From Erysipelotrichaceae bacterium (lineage in GTDB: Bacteria > Bacillota_I > Bacilli_A > Erysipelotrichales > Erysipelotrichaceae), in the NCBI GenBank assembly GCA_900770275.1, contig CAAGJS010000170.1:1-12991 (forward strand): a stretch of 12,991 nucleotides of DNA. Direction: 5' to 3'. Positions 1 through 6,912 of the stretch are shown piece after piece; position 1 is the stretch's first letter, and every line of letters begins with the position of its first letter. A program made the position numbers and the translations under genes. Below the pieces are notes generated by a model. That model was not told the origin of the DNA, made no database searches, and was given only the letters and a program-made list of their open reading frames with translations.

Positions 1-825
1 ATCAGCTGCCATCAGCTGGAGTTCTGCCCGTATTCGCCGTATGTCGCGGTGTTTTTGAATCTCTATCCCGAACACCTGGACCATTATGGGACCTTTGAAG
101 CCTATGGCCGTGCCAAGGCGAATATCTACCGTCATCAGAAGGTTGGAGATATTCTGATCGCGGATCCATCCATTCCAGGAATTGAAGAAGAGAGGCCGGA
201 TCTGATCCGCATCGGCAGTGATGTGCGTGCGGAAGGAAAGACACTGATCATCCCGGGTAAGACGCTTGATGCCAGCGGCTGTGCATTGCTGGGAGAACAC
301 AATTACCAGAATGCGGCAGCGGCCTTTGCGGCGGTCCAGACACTCGGTATCTCGGATCAGAGTGTGCTTCATGCATTGAACACATTCCATCCGCTGGCAC
401 ACCGGCTGGAGGATCTTGGCGAAAAGGACGGGATCCGCTATATCAACGATTCGATCTCAACGATCGGGCAGGCGACGATCAAGGCACTCGAGACTCTGCC
501 TGAAGTAAATACCGTGCTGATCGGAGGAATGGATCGCGGTATCCCGTATGGCGAACTGGAGGACTGTCTGATGGCGCATCCTTCACTGCATGTCATCCTG
601 ATGTATGCAAGCGGAAATCGCATCTATCAGGAGCTGCAGCAGAAGAATGCAAACATGGAGCGTGTAATCCTTGTGGATGATCTTGCGGAAGCTGTCGCTG
701 CCGCCAGAAAAGTGACGGCCAAAGGCATGATCTGTCTTCTTTCACCGGCGGCTGCCTCCTATGACCACTTCAAGAATTTTGAGGAGCGCGGCGATGCGTT
801 TAGAAAGCTGACGGTCGGCGGATGA
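1..825 (+). CDS. murD: MurD-type UDP-N-acetylmuramoyl-L-alanine:glutamate ligase, 5'-truncated by the window
   Basis: This is the C-terminal 274 residues of a Mur ligase. The frame is open from base 1, so the GTG at 49 is internal. The enzyme adds glutamate to UDP-MurNAc-L-Ala in the cytoplasm, using ATP, during peptidoglycan precursor synthesis. Visible landmarks are SCHQLE near the edge, NLYPEHLDHYG followed by RAK (codon 115-117, aligned with the carbamylated lysine of MurD), GEHNYQNAAAA and HPLAHRLE at the start of the C-terminal domain, and SPAAASYDHFKNFEERG near the end. The ATP-binding N-terminal part lies outside the window. Two motifs are unusual. The place of the classical DSKATN is taken by DSISTI (448-465), and GGMDRG (523-540) replaces the usual GGDGKG-like stretch. 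From memory these resemble MurD2, the L-glutamate-adding subfamily, so the isomer used is uncertain. The gene sits next to recJ rather than in a division/cell-wall cluster, as far as can be seen. Mur ligase assignment is sure; subfamily is not. Confidence 0.9.
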   Translation: MSCHQLEFCPYSPYVAVFLNLYPEHLDHYGTFEAYGRAKANIYRHQKVGDILIADPSIPGIEEERPDLIRIGSDVRAEGKTLIIPGKTLDASGCALLGEHNYQNAAAAFAAVQTLGISDQSVLHALNTFHPLAHRLEDLGEKDGIRYINDSISTIGQATIKALETLPEVNTVLIGGMDRGIPYGELEDCLMAHPSLHVILMYASGNRIYQELQQKNANMERVILVDDLAEAVAAARKVTAKGMICLLSPAAASYDHFKNFEERGDAFRKLTVGG

Positions 826-2417
826 AGTGGAACATCATTTCAAGTGACGTGGATGCGGTATGCCGTCACTATCGTGTCGGAAGACTTTCCGGGGCTTTGC
901 TTGGTGCCTGTGGTGCCAGCGATGAGCAGATACAGCAGCTGCTGAGCGATGATATCAGCCTGTCCACGAGTCAGGCGGACTGCATTGCGGCTGCATGCCG
1001 GCGGATCAGAGAAGCTGGCGCAAATCATGAGAAGGTCATGATTGCGGGCGACTATGATTGTGATGGTGTATGTGCGACGGCAATCATGAAGGATACGCTG
1101 GACCGGCTTGGAATTGTCAATGGCTACTACATTCCGGACCGCTTCAAGGAAGGCTACGGTCTTGCGCCAAAGACGGTCGAGCTTGCAGTGCAGAAGGGCT
1201 ATTCCTTATTGGTCACCGTTGATAACGGCGTGAAGGCGCATGCGGCTTTGATCCGGGCAAAGGAGCTTGGTTTGGAAACGATCGTGACGGATCATCATCA
1301 GATCGAAGAAGAGGTGGAAACCGGTCTTCTTGTTCATCCGACTCTGATGGAAGAGGACTACAGGTATCTTTCTGGTGCCGGCGTGGCGCTGGAAATCAGC
1401 CGCAATCTTCTTGGTACGGTGCAGCTGCATACGGCGCTGGCGTCTTTGGCAGCGGTGGGTGATGTGATGCCCCTGTGGAGACAGACGCGCCATATCGTCA
1501 AGGCGGGTTTTGCGGCCGTCAACAGCGGTTTTGCGCCGTCAATCCTCCCGCTGCTGCAGGGAAGGGAAATGGATTATGAGTCTGCGGGCTTTCAGGCGGT
1601 TCCGCGTCTCAACAGTGTGGGGCGGATGAATGATCTTTCCAATGTGAATACACTGGTTCCCTATCTTCTGTGCAAGGATCCGGGGAAAATCAGCCGTTAT
1701 GCCTCGCAGCTTGAAACGATCAATACCCGCCGCAAGCAGCTGAGCGAGATGATGAACAGCAAGGCTGAAACAATGCTGGATGATTCCCCGTTCTATGTTC
1801 TCTATGATGAAAGCTTTGCGGAAGGAATCTGCGGCCTTGTGGCGGGAAGAATTGCCAATGGGCATCATCGTCCGACACTGGTGCTGGCGGGACATGAGGA
1901 TCTGATCAAGGGAAGCGGTCGTTCGGTTCCGGGCTTTAACCTCTTTGATTTCTTCGCGTCCGGTTTTGATGAACTGACGGCCTTCGGCGGGCACGAACAG
2001 GCCGTGGGGCTTTCGTTTGCCAGGGCGGATCTGGCGGCTTTTCGTGCCAAGGTGGAAGCCAAAATGGCAGAAAGCGGATATGAGTATCAGGAAGCTGAAG
2101 AAACTGCGGCAACTGTCGATGCGGATGATCTGACGCTGGATGAGGTGCGTGATCTGAAGCGGCTGGACCCCTGGCCGAAGGAGTTCGGGCGCGGGATGGT
2201 TGCGATTGAGCATCCGCGGATTCTGCGGATTGTTGAAGGACCGAAGGTAACGAAGGTGATGATCGGCAGTGATGCCGGACCGATTGAAGGTGTCTTCTTC
2301 GGCTATCAGAAACTGAAGGTTCCCGAAAACATCCGTGCCGTTATCGGCCGTCCGGGTATCCATACCTGGCGCGGTGCGTCAAGTGTTCAGCTTCAGATTG
2401 TGGATTTTGTCGAGTAA
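822..2417 (+). CDS. recJ: Single-stranded-DNA-specific 5'-3' exonuclease RecJ
   Basis: RecJ degrades single-stranded DNA 5' to 3' in recombinational repair and mismatch repair, in the cytoplasm, with Mn2+ or Mg2+. The 531-residue product has the DHH phosphoesterase motifs in order: DYDCDG (77-82), VDNG (133-136) and DHH (157-159). These are followed by GAGVALE (about 185-191), PRLNSVGRM (261-269, the usual PRINAAGRM region), SGRSVPGFNLF (365-375) and the DHHA1 motif FGGHEQAVG (388-396). A C-terminal OB-like region follows. It is a little shorter than E. coli RecJ (about 577) and much shorter than B. subtilis RecJ (about 786), so it lacks the long C-terminal extension known in some Firmicutes. 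The ATG overlaps the murD stop as ATGA, which suggests translational coupling and one transcript. In B. subtilis recJ also precedes apt and relA. Confidence 0.95.
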   Translation: MKWNIISSDVDAVCRHYRVGRLSGALLGACGASDEQIQQLLSDDISLSTSQADCIAAACRRIREAGANHEKVMIAGDYDCDGVCATAIMKDTLDRLGIVNGYYIPDRFKEGYGLAPKTVELAVQKGYSLLVTVDNGVKAHAALIRAKELGLETIVTDHHQIEEEVETGLLVHPTLMEEDYRYLSGAGVALEISRNLLGTVQLHTALASLAAVGDVMPLWRQTRHIVKAGFAAVNSGFAPSILPLLQGREMDYESAGFQAVPRLNSVGRMNDLSNVNTLVPYLLCKDPGKISRYASQLETINTRRKQLSEMMNSKAETMLDDSPFYVLYDESFAEGICGLVAGRIANGHHRPTLVLAGHEDLIKGSGRSVPGFNLFDFFASGFDELTAFGGHEQAVGLSFARADLAAFRAKVEAKMAESGYEYQEAEETAATVDADDLTLDEVRDLKRLDPWPKEFGRGMVAIEHPRILRIVEGPKVTKVMIGSDAGPIEGVFFGYQKLKVPENIRAVIGRPGIHTWRGASSVQLQIVDFVE

Positions 2418-2432
2418 AACAGCAGCGGTGTC

Positions 2433-2460
2433 TTGTGAGAAAGAGCACTTGTTGTATAAT
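2433..2460 (+). promoter_or_regulatory. Sigma-A-type promoter for apt
   Basis: A perfect -10 box TATAAT lies at 2455-2460, with a -35-like TTGTGA at 2433-2438 and a 16-base spacer. The start of transcription would be near 2467, giving a leader of about 40 bases. The -35 matches the consensus only in part. It separates apt from the murD-recJ transcript, although no terminator is visible after recJ, so read-through is possible. Confidence 0.65.
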
Positions 2461-2506
2461 GAGCACGTTGTTTTTCTGATGTTGAAAAACGAGGGAGATA
2501 GAAATT

Positions 2507-3040
2507 ATGGCCATTGATCTCAAGGATTACATCGCTTCAATTCCGGATTATCCGACGAAGGGCATTCTGTTCCGTGACGTGACTCCGCTGGTTGATGACG
2601 GGGAAGCGTTCAAGGAAGCAGTCAGGCAGCTTGCAGAGTATGCGAAGAGTGTTGGCGCTGATCTGATTGCCGGACCGGAATCCCGTGGATTCATCTTCGG
2701 ATGCCCGACGGCTTATGAACTGGGCATCGGCTTTGTTCCGGTACGCAAGCCGGGCAAGCTGCCGCGTGAAACGATTTCCGCAAGCTATTCGCTGGAATAT
2801 GGAACCAATGAACTGTTCATGCACAAGGATGCCGTCAAGCCGGGACAGCGGGTTGTAATCATTGATGACCTGCTGGCAACGGGCGGTACAGCAAAGGCGA
2901 CGGCTGAGATGGTCAAGAAGCTTGGCGGCGTTGTTGCCGGATGTGCATTCGTCATTGAGCTGGATGGTCTGCCTGGCCGCGTTACGCTGGAGCAGGAAGG
3001 CTATGATGTCAAGGCGCTGATGCACCTGAGCGATCACTGA
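2507..3040 (+). CDS. apt: Adenine phosphoribosyltransferase
   Basis: The enzyme makes AMP and pyrophosphate from adenine and PRPP in purine salvage, in the cytoplasm. The 177-residue length is close to the usual 170-180. The type I PRTase PRPP-binding loop is VVIIDDLLATGGT (116-128) with its two acidic residues. Other family landmarks are PDYPTKGILFRDVTPL near the N-terminus, GPESRGFIFG (56-65) and the flexible-loop region VRKPGKLP (79-86). The start is supported by GAGGGAG at 2491-2497, nine bases upstream of the ATG. It has its own promoter and a strong terminator directly downstream, so it can be a monocistronic unit. Its position between recJ and relA is as in B. subtilis. PRPP and purine pools are linked to (p)ppGpp control, which may explain the lasting neighbourhood with rel; that link is an inference. 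Confidence 0.97.
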   Translation: MAIDLKDYIASIPDYPTKGILFRDVTPLVDDGEAFKEAVRQLAEYAKSVGADLIAGPESRGFIFGCPTAYELGIGFVPVRKPGKLPRETISASYSLEYGTNELFMHKDAVKPGQRVVIIDDLLATGGTAKATAEMVKKLGGVVAGCAFVIELDGLPGRVTLEQEGYDVKALMHLSDH

Positions 3041-3054
3041 TCAATTCCTCATTG

Positions 3055-3080
3055 AGAGACTTCTTCGGAGGTCTCTTTTT
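3055..3080 (+). terminator. Intrinsic terminator of apt with UUCG tetraloop
   Basis: A nine-pair stem (AGAGACTTC at 3055-3063 with GAGGTCTCT at 3068-3076, one G-T wobble) closes the stable C(TTCG)G tetraloop at 3064-3067. It is followed by a run of T to 3080. It lies 14 bases after the apt stop codon. Confidence 0.9.
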
Positions 3081-3109
3081 CAGTTCTGCAGGAAAAACAG
3101 GCGCAGATT

Positions 3110-3138
3110 TTGTTTCTTGGCCGTTATGCGATTACAAT
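3110..3138 (+). promoter_or_regulatory. Probable promoter for rel
   Basis: TTGTTT at 3110-3115 and TACAAT at 3133-3138 are separated by exactly 17 bases, placed after the apt terminator and 24 bases before the rel start codon. Transcription would start near 3145, leaving a leader of under 20 bases that includes the AAGGGG ribosome site at 3151-3156. Confidence 0.6.
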
Positions 3139-3161
3139 AAGTAGCAATAAAAGGGGATTGC

Positions 3162-5375
3162 ATGGCGAAAGAGGCTAAAAATGTAACGGATGAAATGGTG
3201 ATGGATCAGGTTAAGACCTACATCAGCAATCCGGATTCGCTTGCACTGATTGAAAAGGCATGCCGTTATGCGCATGAGCATCATGAGGGGCAGATGCGCA
3301 AGTCCGGGGAGCCCTATGTCGTTCATCTGACCAATGTCGCCTATATTCTGGCAGGTCTTCATTGCGGCCCGAGTACGATTGCGGCCGGCTATCTGCACGA
3401 TACCATTGAAGATACCGGCATCAGTAAGGAGGAGCTTGCCGCTCAGTTCAGTCCGGAAATTGCGGATCTTGTCGAAGCCGTGACCAAGGTCAGTGCTCTG
3501 CAGTATCGGGGCAAGAACGATCCGGAGTACCAGGCGGCCAACCACCGGAAGATCTTCATCGCCATGGCAAGAGATATCCGCGTCATTCTGATCAAGATTG
3601 CGGACCGTCTTCATAATATGCGTACGCTGCAGTATCAGCCTCCCGAGGCGCAGAAGCGCATCTCTGCGGAAACGCTGGATGTCTATGCGCCGATTGCGCA
3701 CCGGCTTGGTTTAAGTGCTATCAAGAACGAGCTGGAGGATCTTGCGTTCTATTATCTGAACCCGACCGAGTACTATACAATCGCGCATCTGGTTGAAATG
3801 AAAAAGACGGAGCGCGATGCGAGCGTTCAGAAGATGATTCAGGAAATCTCTGAGATGTTAACGGAACATAATATTCAGTTCCGCATCTTCGGCCGCTCGA
3901 AGCACCTCTATTCGATCTATCACAAGATGACCGTTCGCCATAAGCGTTTCGACGAGATTCTGGACCTGCTTGCAATCCGCATCATCACCAAGACGGAGCT
4001 CAACTGCTATGAGATTCTTGGCTATATTCATGCAAAGTACAAGCCGATTCCGGGCCGCCTGAAGGATTATATTGCCGTTCCGAAGCAGAACATGTACCAG
4101 TCGCTGCATACAACGATCATCGGCGATGAGGGCAAGATCTTTGAAGTGCAGATCCGTACGGAAGAGATGGATGAGATCGCTGAACGCGGTGTTGCGGCGC
4201 ACTGGCGCTACAAGGAAGGCTCGAAGTACGATGCCCGCAAGGAACAGAAGGAAATTGAGGACAAGCTTTCCTGGTTCCGTGACTTTGCCGAGCTGACGGG
4301 TGACAATGTCAATGAATCCGCGTCCGAATACATGGAGACGCTGCAGAAAGATGTCTTTGAAACCAATGTCTATGTCATGACTCCCAAGGGAAGGGTCATC
4401 GATCTTCCCAACGGCGCGACGCCGATTGATTTTGCCTACCGCATTCATACCGATGTCGGCAATACAGCGGTCGGCGCCATTGTCAACGATGCTCTGGTGC
4501 CGTTAAACACCGAGCTGCATACGGGCGACGTTGTTCAGATTAGAACAGCCAAGGGTACCGGGCCGAGTGAAGACTGGCTTAAGATCGTCAAGACCAACCA
4601 GGCCAAGAACAAGATCCGGGCCTGGTTTGCAAAGAAGGAAAACGAGAAGCGTGAACAGATGGTCGCCGACGGCGAGAAGATTCTCACCGATGAGCTGAAG
4701 AAGCGCGGCTTCGATCCGAAGGATTACATGCAGAAAAAGAAGATCGAAGACAGTCTGAACCAGCTGCAGGTGAAGACCTACAACGATCTGATGTATGACA
4801 TTGCGACCAAGATCATCGCCCCGATTACTGTCGTTGAAAAACTGACCAATCAGAAGCGGCCGCTGAATGATGATGCGGCCCTGAGCCGTCTGATGAATGA
4901 GCCGGCGGCACCGAAGCAGCACATCATGACCCGTACTGGCATCGTCGTTCCGGGCATCGAGTCGATGAAGATTACGCTTGCCCAGTGCTGTCTGCCGGTA
5001 TACGGTGATCCGATCGTCGGCTTTGTGACCAAGGGGGAAGGCGTTCGTGTTCATCGGGCAGACTGCCCTAACGTCAAGGGACAGGATGCACGTCTGATCA
5101 ACGTTGAATGGGAAGAGGAAGATGCCAACCGTCTCTATGATTCGACGCTTCGCATTCTTGCCCATGATCGCAGCTTCCTTCTGACGGATATTGTGACCTC
5201 CGTTTCCCAGTCGCGTGCCCCAATGGTCAATGTTCGGGCGAACGTGAACCAGGAGAAGCTGCTGTCCACGGTCCGGCTGACAATTCAGGTTCACGATCTT
5301 GCGCAGCTGACCCAGGCGATCGCCAATATCCGCAAGGTGGAGGGTGTCATCAGCGTGGAACGGGAGGCGCATTGA
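3162..5375 (+). CDS. relA: Bifunctional (p)ppGpp synthetase/hydrolase (RelA/SpoT homologue)
   Basis: This long RSH enzyme makes (p)ppGpp from ATP and GDP/GTP when uncharged tRNA enters the ribosome, and hydrolyses it when starvation ends. At 737 residues it is full length. The hydrolase domain is intact: YLHDTIEDT holds the H79-D80 pair and the E83-D84 pair, and IADRLHNMR carries D148, which argues for active hydrolysis. The synthetase domain (about 240-350) shows GRSKHLYSIYHKM, RFDEILDLLAIRI, KDYIAVPKQNMYQSLHT and EVQIRTEEMDEIAERGVAAHW. A TGS domain follows (about 400-460, from NVYVMTPKG to TGDVVQI), then a helical region, the Cys-containing zinc-finger-like segment (AQCCLP at 607-612 and ADCPN at 633-637) and a C-terminal ACT/RRM domain (about 660-737). 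The gene symbol could equally be rel. No intrinsic terminator is visible before the next promoter, which starts three bases after the stop. Confidence 0.97.
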   Translation: MAKEAKNVTDEMVMDQVKTYISNPDSLALIEKACRYAHEHHEGQMRKSGEPYVVHLTNVAYILAGLHCGPSTIAAGYLHDTIEDTGISKEELAAQFSPEIADLVEAVTKVSALQYRGKNDPEYQAANHRKIFIAMARDIRVILIKIADRLHNMRTLQYQPPEAQKRISAETLDVYAPIAHRLGLSAIKNELEDLAFYYLNPTEYYTIAHLVEMKKTERDASVQKMIQEISEMLTEHNIQFRIFGRSKHLYSIYHKMTVRHKRFDEILDLLAIRIITKTELNCYEILGYIHAKYKPIPGRLKDYIAVPKQNMYQSLHTTIIGDEGKIFEVQIRTEEMDEIAERGVAAHWRYKEGSKYDARKEQKEIEDKLSWFRDFAELTGDNVNESASEYMETLQKDVFETNVYVMTPKGRVIDLPNGATPIDFAYRIHTDVGNTAVGAIVNDALVPLNTELHTGDVVQIRTAKGTGPSEDWLKIVKTNQAKNKIRAWFAKKENEKREQMVADGEKILTDELKKRGFDPKDYMQKKKIEDSLNQLQVKTYNDLMYDIATKIIAPITVVEKLTNQKRPLNDDAALSRLMNEPAAPKQHIMTRTGIVVPGIESMKITLAQCCLPVYGDPIVGFVTKGEGVRVHRADCPNVKGQDARLINVEWEEEDANRLYDSTLRILAHDRSFLLTDIVTSVSQSRAPMVNVRANVNQEKLLSTVRLTIQVHDLAQLTQAIANIRKVEGVISVEREAH

Positions 5376-5378
5376 TCG

Positions 5379-5406
5379 TTGCCAAGCCTCAAAAATCGGA
5401 TATAAT
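5379..5406 (+). promoter_or_regulatory. Promoter of the T-box/hisS/aspS transcript
   Basis: TTGCCA at 5379-5384 and a perfect TATAAT at 5401-5406 are separated by 16 bases. Transcription would begin near 5413, where the first strand of T-box stem I starts. The -35 box lies immediately after the rel stop codon. Confidence 0.8.
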
Positions 5407-5412
5407 CAGGAT

Positions 5413-5625
5413 GTTCTGTGAAGAAGAGGAGCTTCTGTATTGCCTTTTAGAGAGTATGCGTCTGGTGCAAGCATACAGGGAAACGGGAGACAGACACTTT
5501 GGAGAACGGCCTTAACCGGTCCGCCGACGACGTTACCGTCATCCAAGCGGTAAATGCAGAAACTGCATTTGCAAACAAAGGTGGTACCACGCGCAGGCGT
5601 CCTTGTATGGATGCCTGCTTTTTAT
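5413..5625 (+). promoter_or_regulatory. T-box riboswitch leader for hisS-aspS, with overlapping GAC/CAC specifier
   Basis: This leader RNA binds uncharged tRNA and lets transcription continue into hisS-aspS. The T-box core AAAGGTGGTACCACG (5578-5592) carries the TGGT bulge that pairs with the tRNA acceptor end. AAGG and ACG pair with CGTCCTT (5598-5604) as antiterminator, and the same CGTCC is a terminator strand. Stem I is closed by GTTCT (5413-5417) with AGAAC (5503-5507). Its distal arm is GTATGC/GCATAC (5454-5459/5471-5476), with a GGTG-containing loop and an AGAG bulge region. Stem III is the perfect hairpin AAATGCAG/CTGCATTT (5552-5570). Between the stem I strands on the 3' side lies GACAC (5493-5497), which contains Asp codon GAC and His codon CAC sharing one base. 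In one fold TCTGT (5434-5438) pairs with ACAGA (5490-5494), which exposes CAC best. His control is therefore the simplest reading, and dual His/Asp control is possible. Confidence 0.93.
5593..5623 (+). terminator. T-box-controlled intrinsic terminator
   Basis: A ten-pair stem (GCAGGCGTCC at 5593-5602 with GGATGCCTGC at 5609-5618, one G-T wobble) with a six-base loop is followed by five T. Its 5' strand overlaps the antiterminator partner CGTCCTT, so the two structures exclude each other. It would also stop transcripts reading through from rel. Confidence 0.92.
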
Positions 5626-5643
5626 TTAGAGAGGAGATTCAGC

Positions 5644-6912
5644 ATGAACTATCAGACCCCGCGGGGCACGTACGACATTCTTCCCGACGAGATCGGCCCC
5701 TGGCACACAGCTGAGCAGAAGATCCGTGAAATCTGCCGGCTCTATCGCTACCGGGAGATCCGGACACCGTACTTTGAGGCAACCAATGTCTTTGCCCGTC
5801 AGAATGATTCCAGCGACATGGTCAACAAGGAAATGTATTCCTTCGGCGATGAGAAGGAATATACACTGCGCCCGGAAGGAACGGCCGGTGTCATCCGTGC
5901 CTTTGATCAGCACAAGCTGTACGGGACGATGGAACTGCCGGCACGGTTCTACTACATGGGACCGATGTTCCGCCACGAGCGTCCGCAGAAGGGCCGCCAG
6001 CGGCAGTTTACGCAGTTCGGCGTTGAAAATATCGGCGCCAAGAGTCCGGCTCTGGATGCGGAGACGATTGCCCTTGGCATTGATATTGTCAAGTCTCTCG
6101 GTATCCGGTCGGTCAAGGTGTGCATCAATACACTGGGCGATGACGCCTCCAGATCCGCCTATCGTCAGGCACTGAAGGAATACTTTGCGCCGCATATCGA
6201 TGAGCTGTGCGGAGACTGCCACCGGCGTCTGGAACAGAATCCGCTGCGGATTCTTGACTGCAAGGAAGATGCGGGCAAGCAGGTTCTTCTCGATGCGCCG
6301 CGTCTTGGCGACTATCTGAATGAGGAGTCGAAGGATTACTTTGCCCAGGTACTGGCAGCGTTGGATGCGCTCAACATTCCGTATGAGATCGATGATCGTC
6401 TGGTGCGCGGGCTTGACTATTACACACACACGGTGTTCGAGGTCAAGAGTACCCGGGAGGATGCCGGCGCTCAGTCAACGATCTTTGCGGGCGGCCGCTA
6501 CGACCATCTGGTGGAGTACTTCGGCGGACCACAGTTAAGCGGCATGGGCTTTGCGATCGGCATGGAGCGTCTGCTCATGCTCGCTAAGGATGAGGGTTAT
6601 CCGTTCCCTGGCGATCCGGCTGCAGATGTGTACGTTATGTCCCTTGGCAATGTGCAGAAGGAAGCGCTGCATTGTGCCGAGCTGCTGCGCTCTCATGGTC
6701 TGATCGTAGAAGCAAATCTTCTGCCGCGTTCGATGAAGGCGCAGTTCAAGAGCGCCGATCGCTCTGGTGCCGGGGCAATCGTCATCATCGGTGAGGATGA
6801 GGCCAAAGCAGGCAATGCGGTGATCAAGAAGGCAGGCACAAAGGATCAGCAGACCGTCAGGATCGAGGATCTTGCGGATGCTGTGAAGAAGATGAAGGAG
6901 GAAGCTTTATGA
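5644..6912 (+). CDS. hisS: Histidine--tRNA ligase (HisRS)
   Basis: HisRS charges tRNA-His with histidine through a histidyl-adenylate, as a class II dimer in the cytoplasm. The product from ATG 5644 has 422 residues, typical of the family. Landmarks: the N-terminal PRGTYDILPDE; TLRPEGTAGV (74-83); motif 2 from GPMFRHERPQKGRQRQF (106-122); the histidine-specific LVRGLDYYTHT (253-263); and motif 3 from GFAIGMERLLML (302-313). A C-terminal anticodon-binding domain covers about 328-420. The segment with C189, C192 and C206 is a common HisRS feature. An upstream in-frame ATG at 5554 lies within the T-box stem III, before the terminator, so it is rejected. GAGAGGAG at 5629-5636 precedes ATG 5644 at suitable spacing. 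Expression is controlled by the T-box leader. It overlaps aspS by ATGA, so the two are co-translated. Confidence 0.97.
   Translation: MNYQTPRGTYDILPDEIGPWHTAEQKIREICRLYRYREIRTPYFEATNVFARQNDSSDMVNKEMYSFGDEKEYTLRPEGTAGVIRAFDQHKLYGTMELPARFYYMGPMFRHERPQKGRQRQFTQFGVENIGAKSPALDAETIALGIDIVKSLGIRSVKVCINTLGDDASRSAYRQALKEYFAPHIDELCGDCHRRLEQNPLRILDCKEDAGKQVLLDAPRLGDYLNEESKDYFAQVLAALDALNIPYEIDDRLVRGLDYYTHTVFEVKSTREDAGAQSTIFAGGRYDHLVEYFGGPQLSGMGFAIGMERLLMLAKDEGYPFPGDPAADVYVMSLGNVQKEALHCAELLRSHGLIVEANLLPRSMKAQFKSADRSGAGAIVIIGEDEAKAGNAVIKKAGTKDQQTVRIEDLADAVKKMKEEAL

Noticed and set aside
49..51. GTG at 49 as the start of murD
   Set aside because: The frame is open from base 1 and the 16 codons before it read as conserved MurD sequence (SCHQLE and so on), so the gene begins outside the window.
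5554..5643. N-terminal extension of hisS from an ATG at 5554
   Set aside because: This ATG is within T-box stem III and upstream of the T-box terminator. HisRS proteins start near the PRGT motif, and a good ribosome site precedes ATG 5644.
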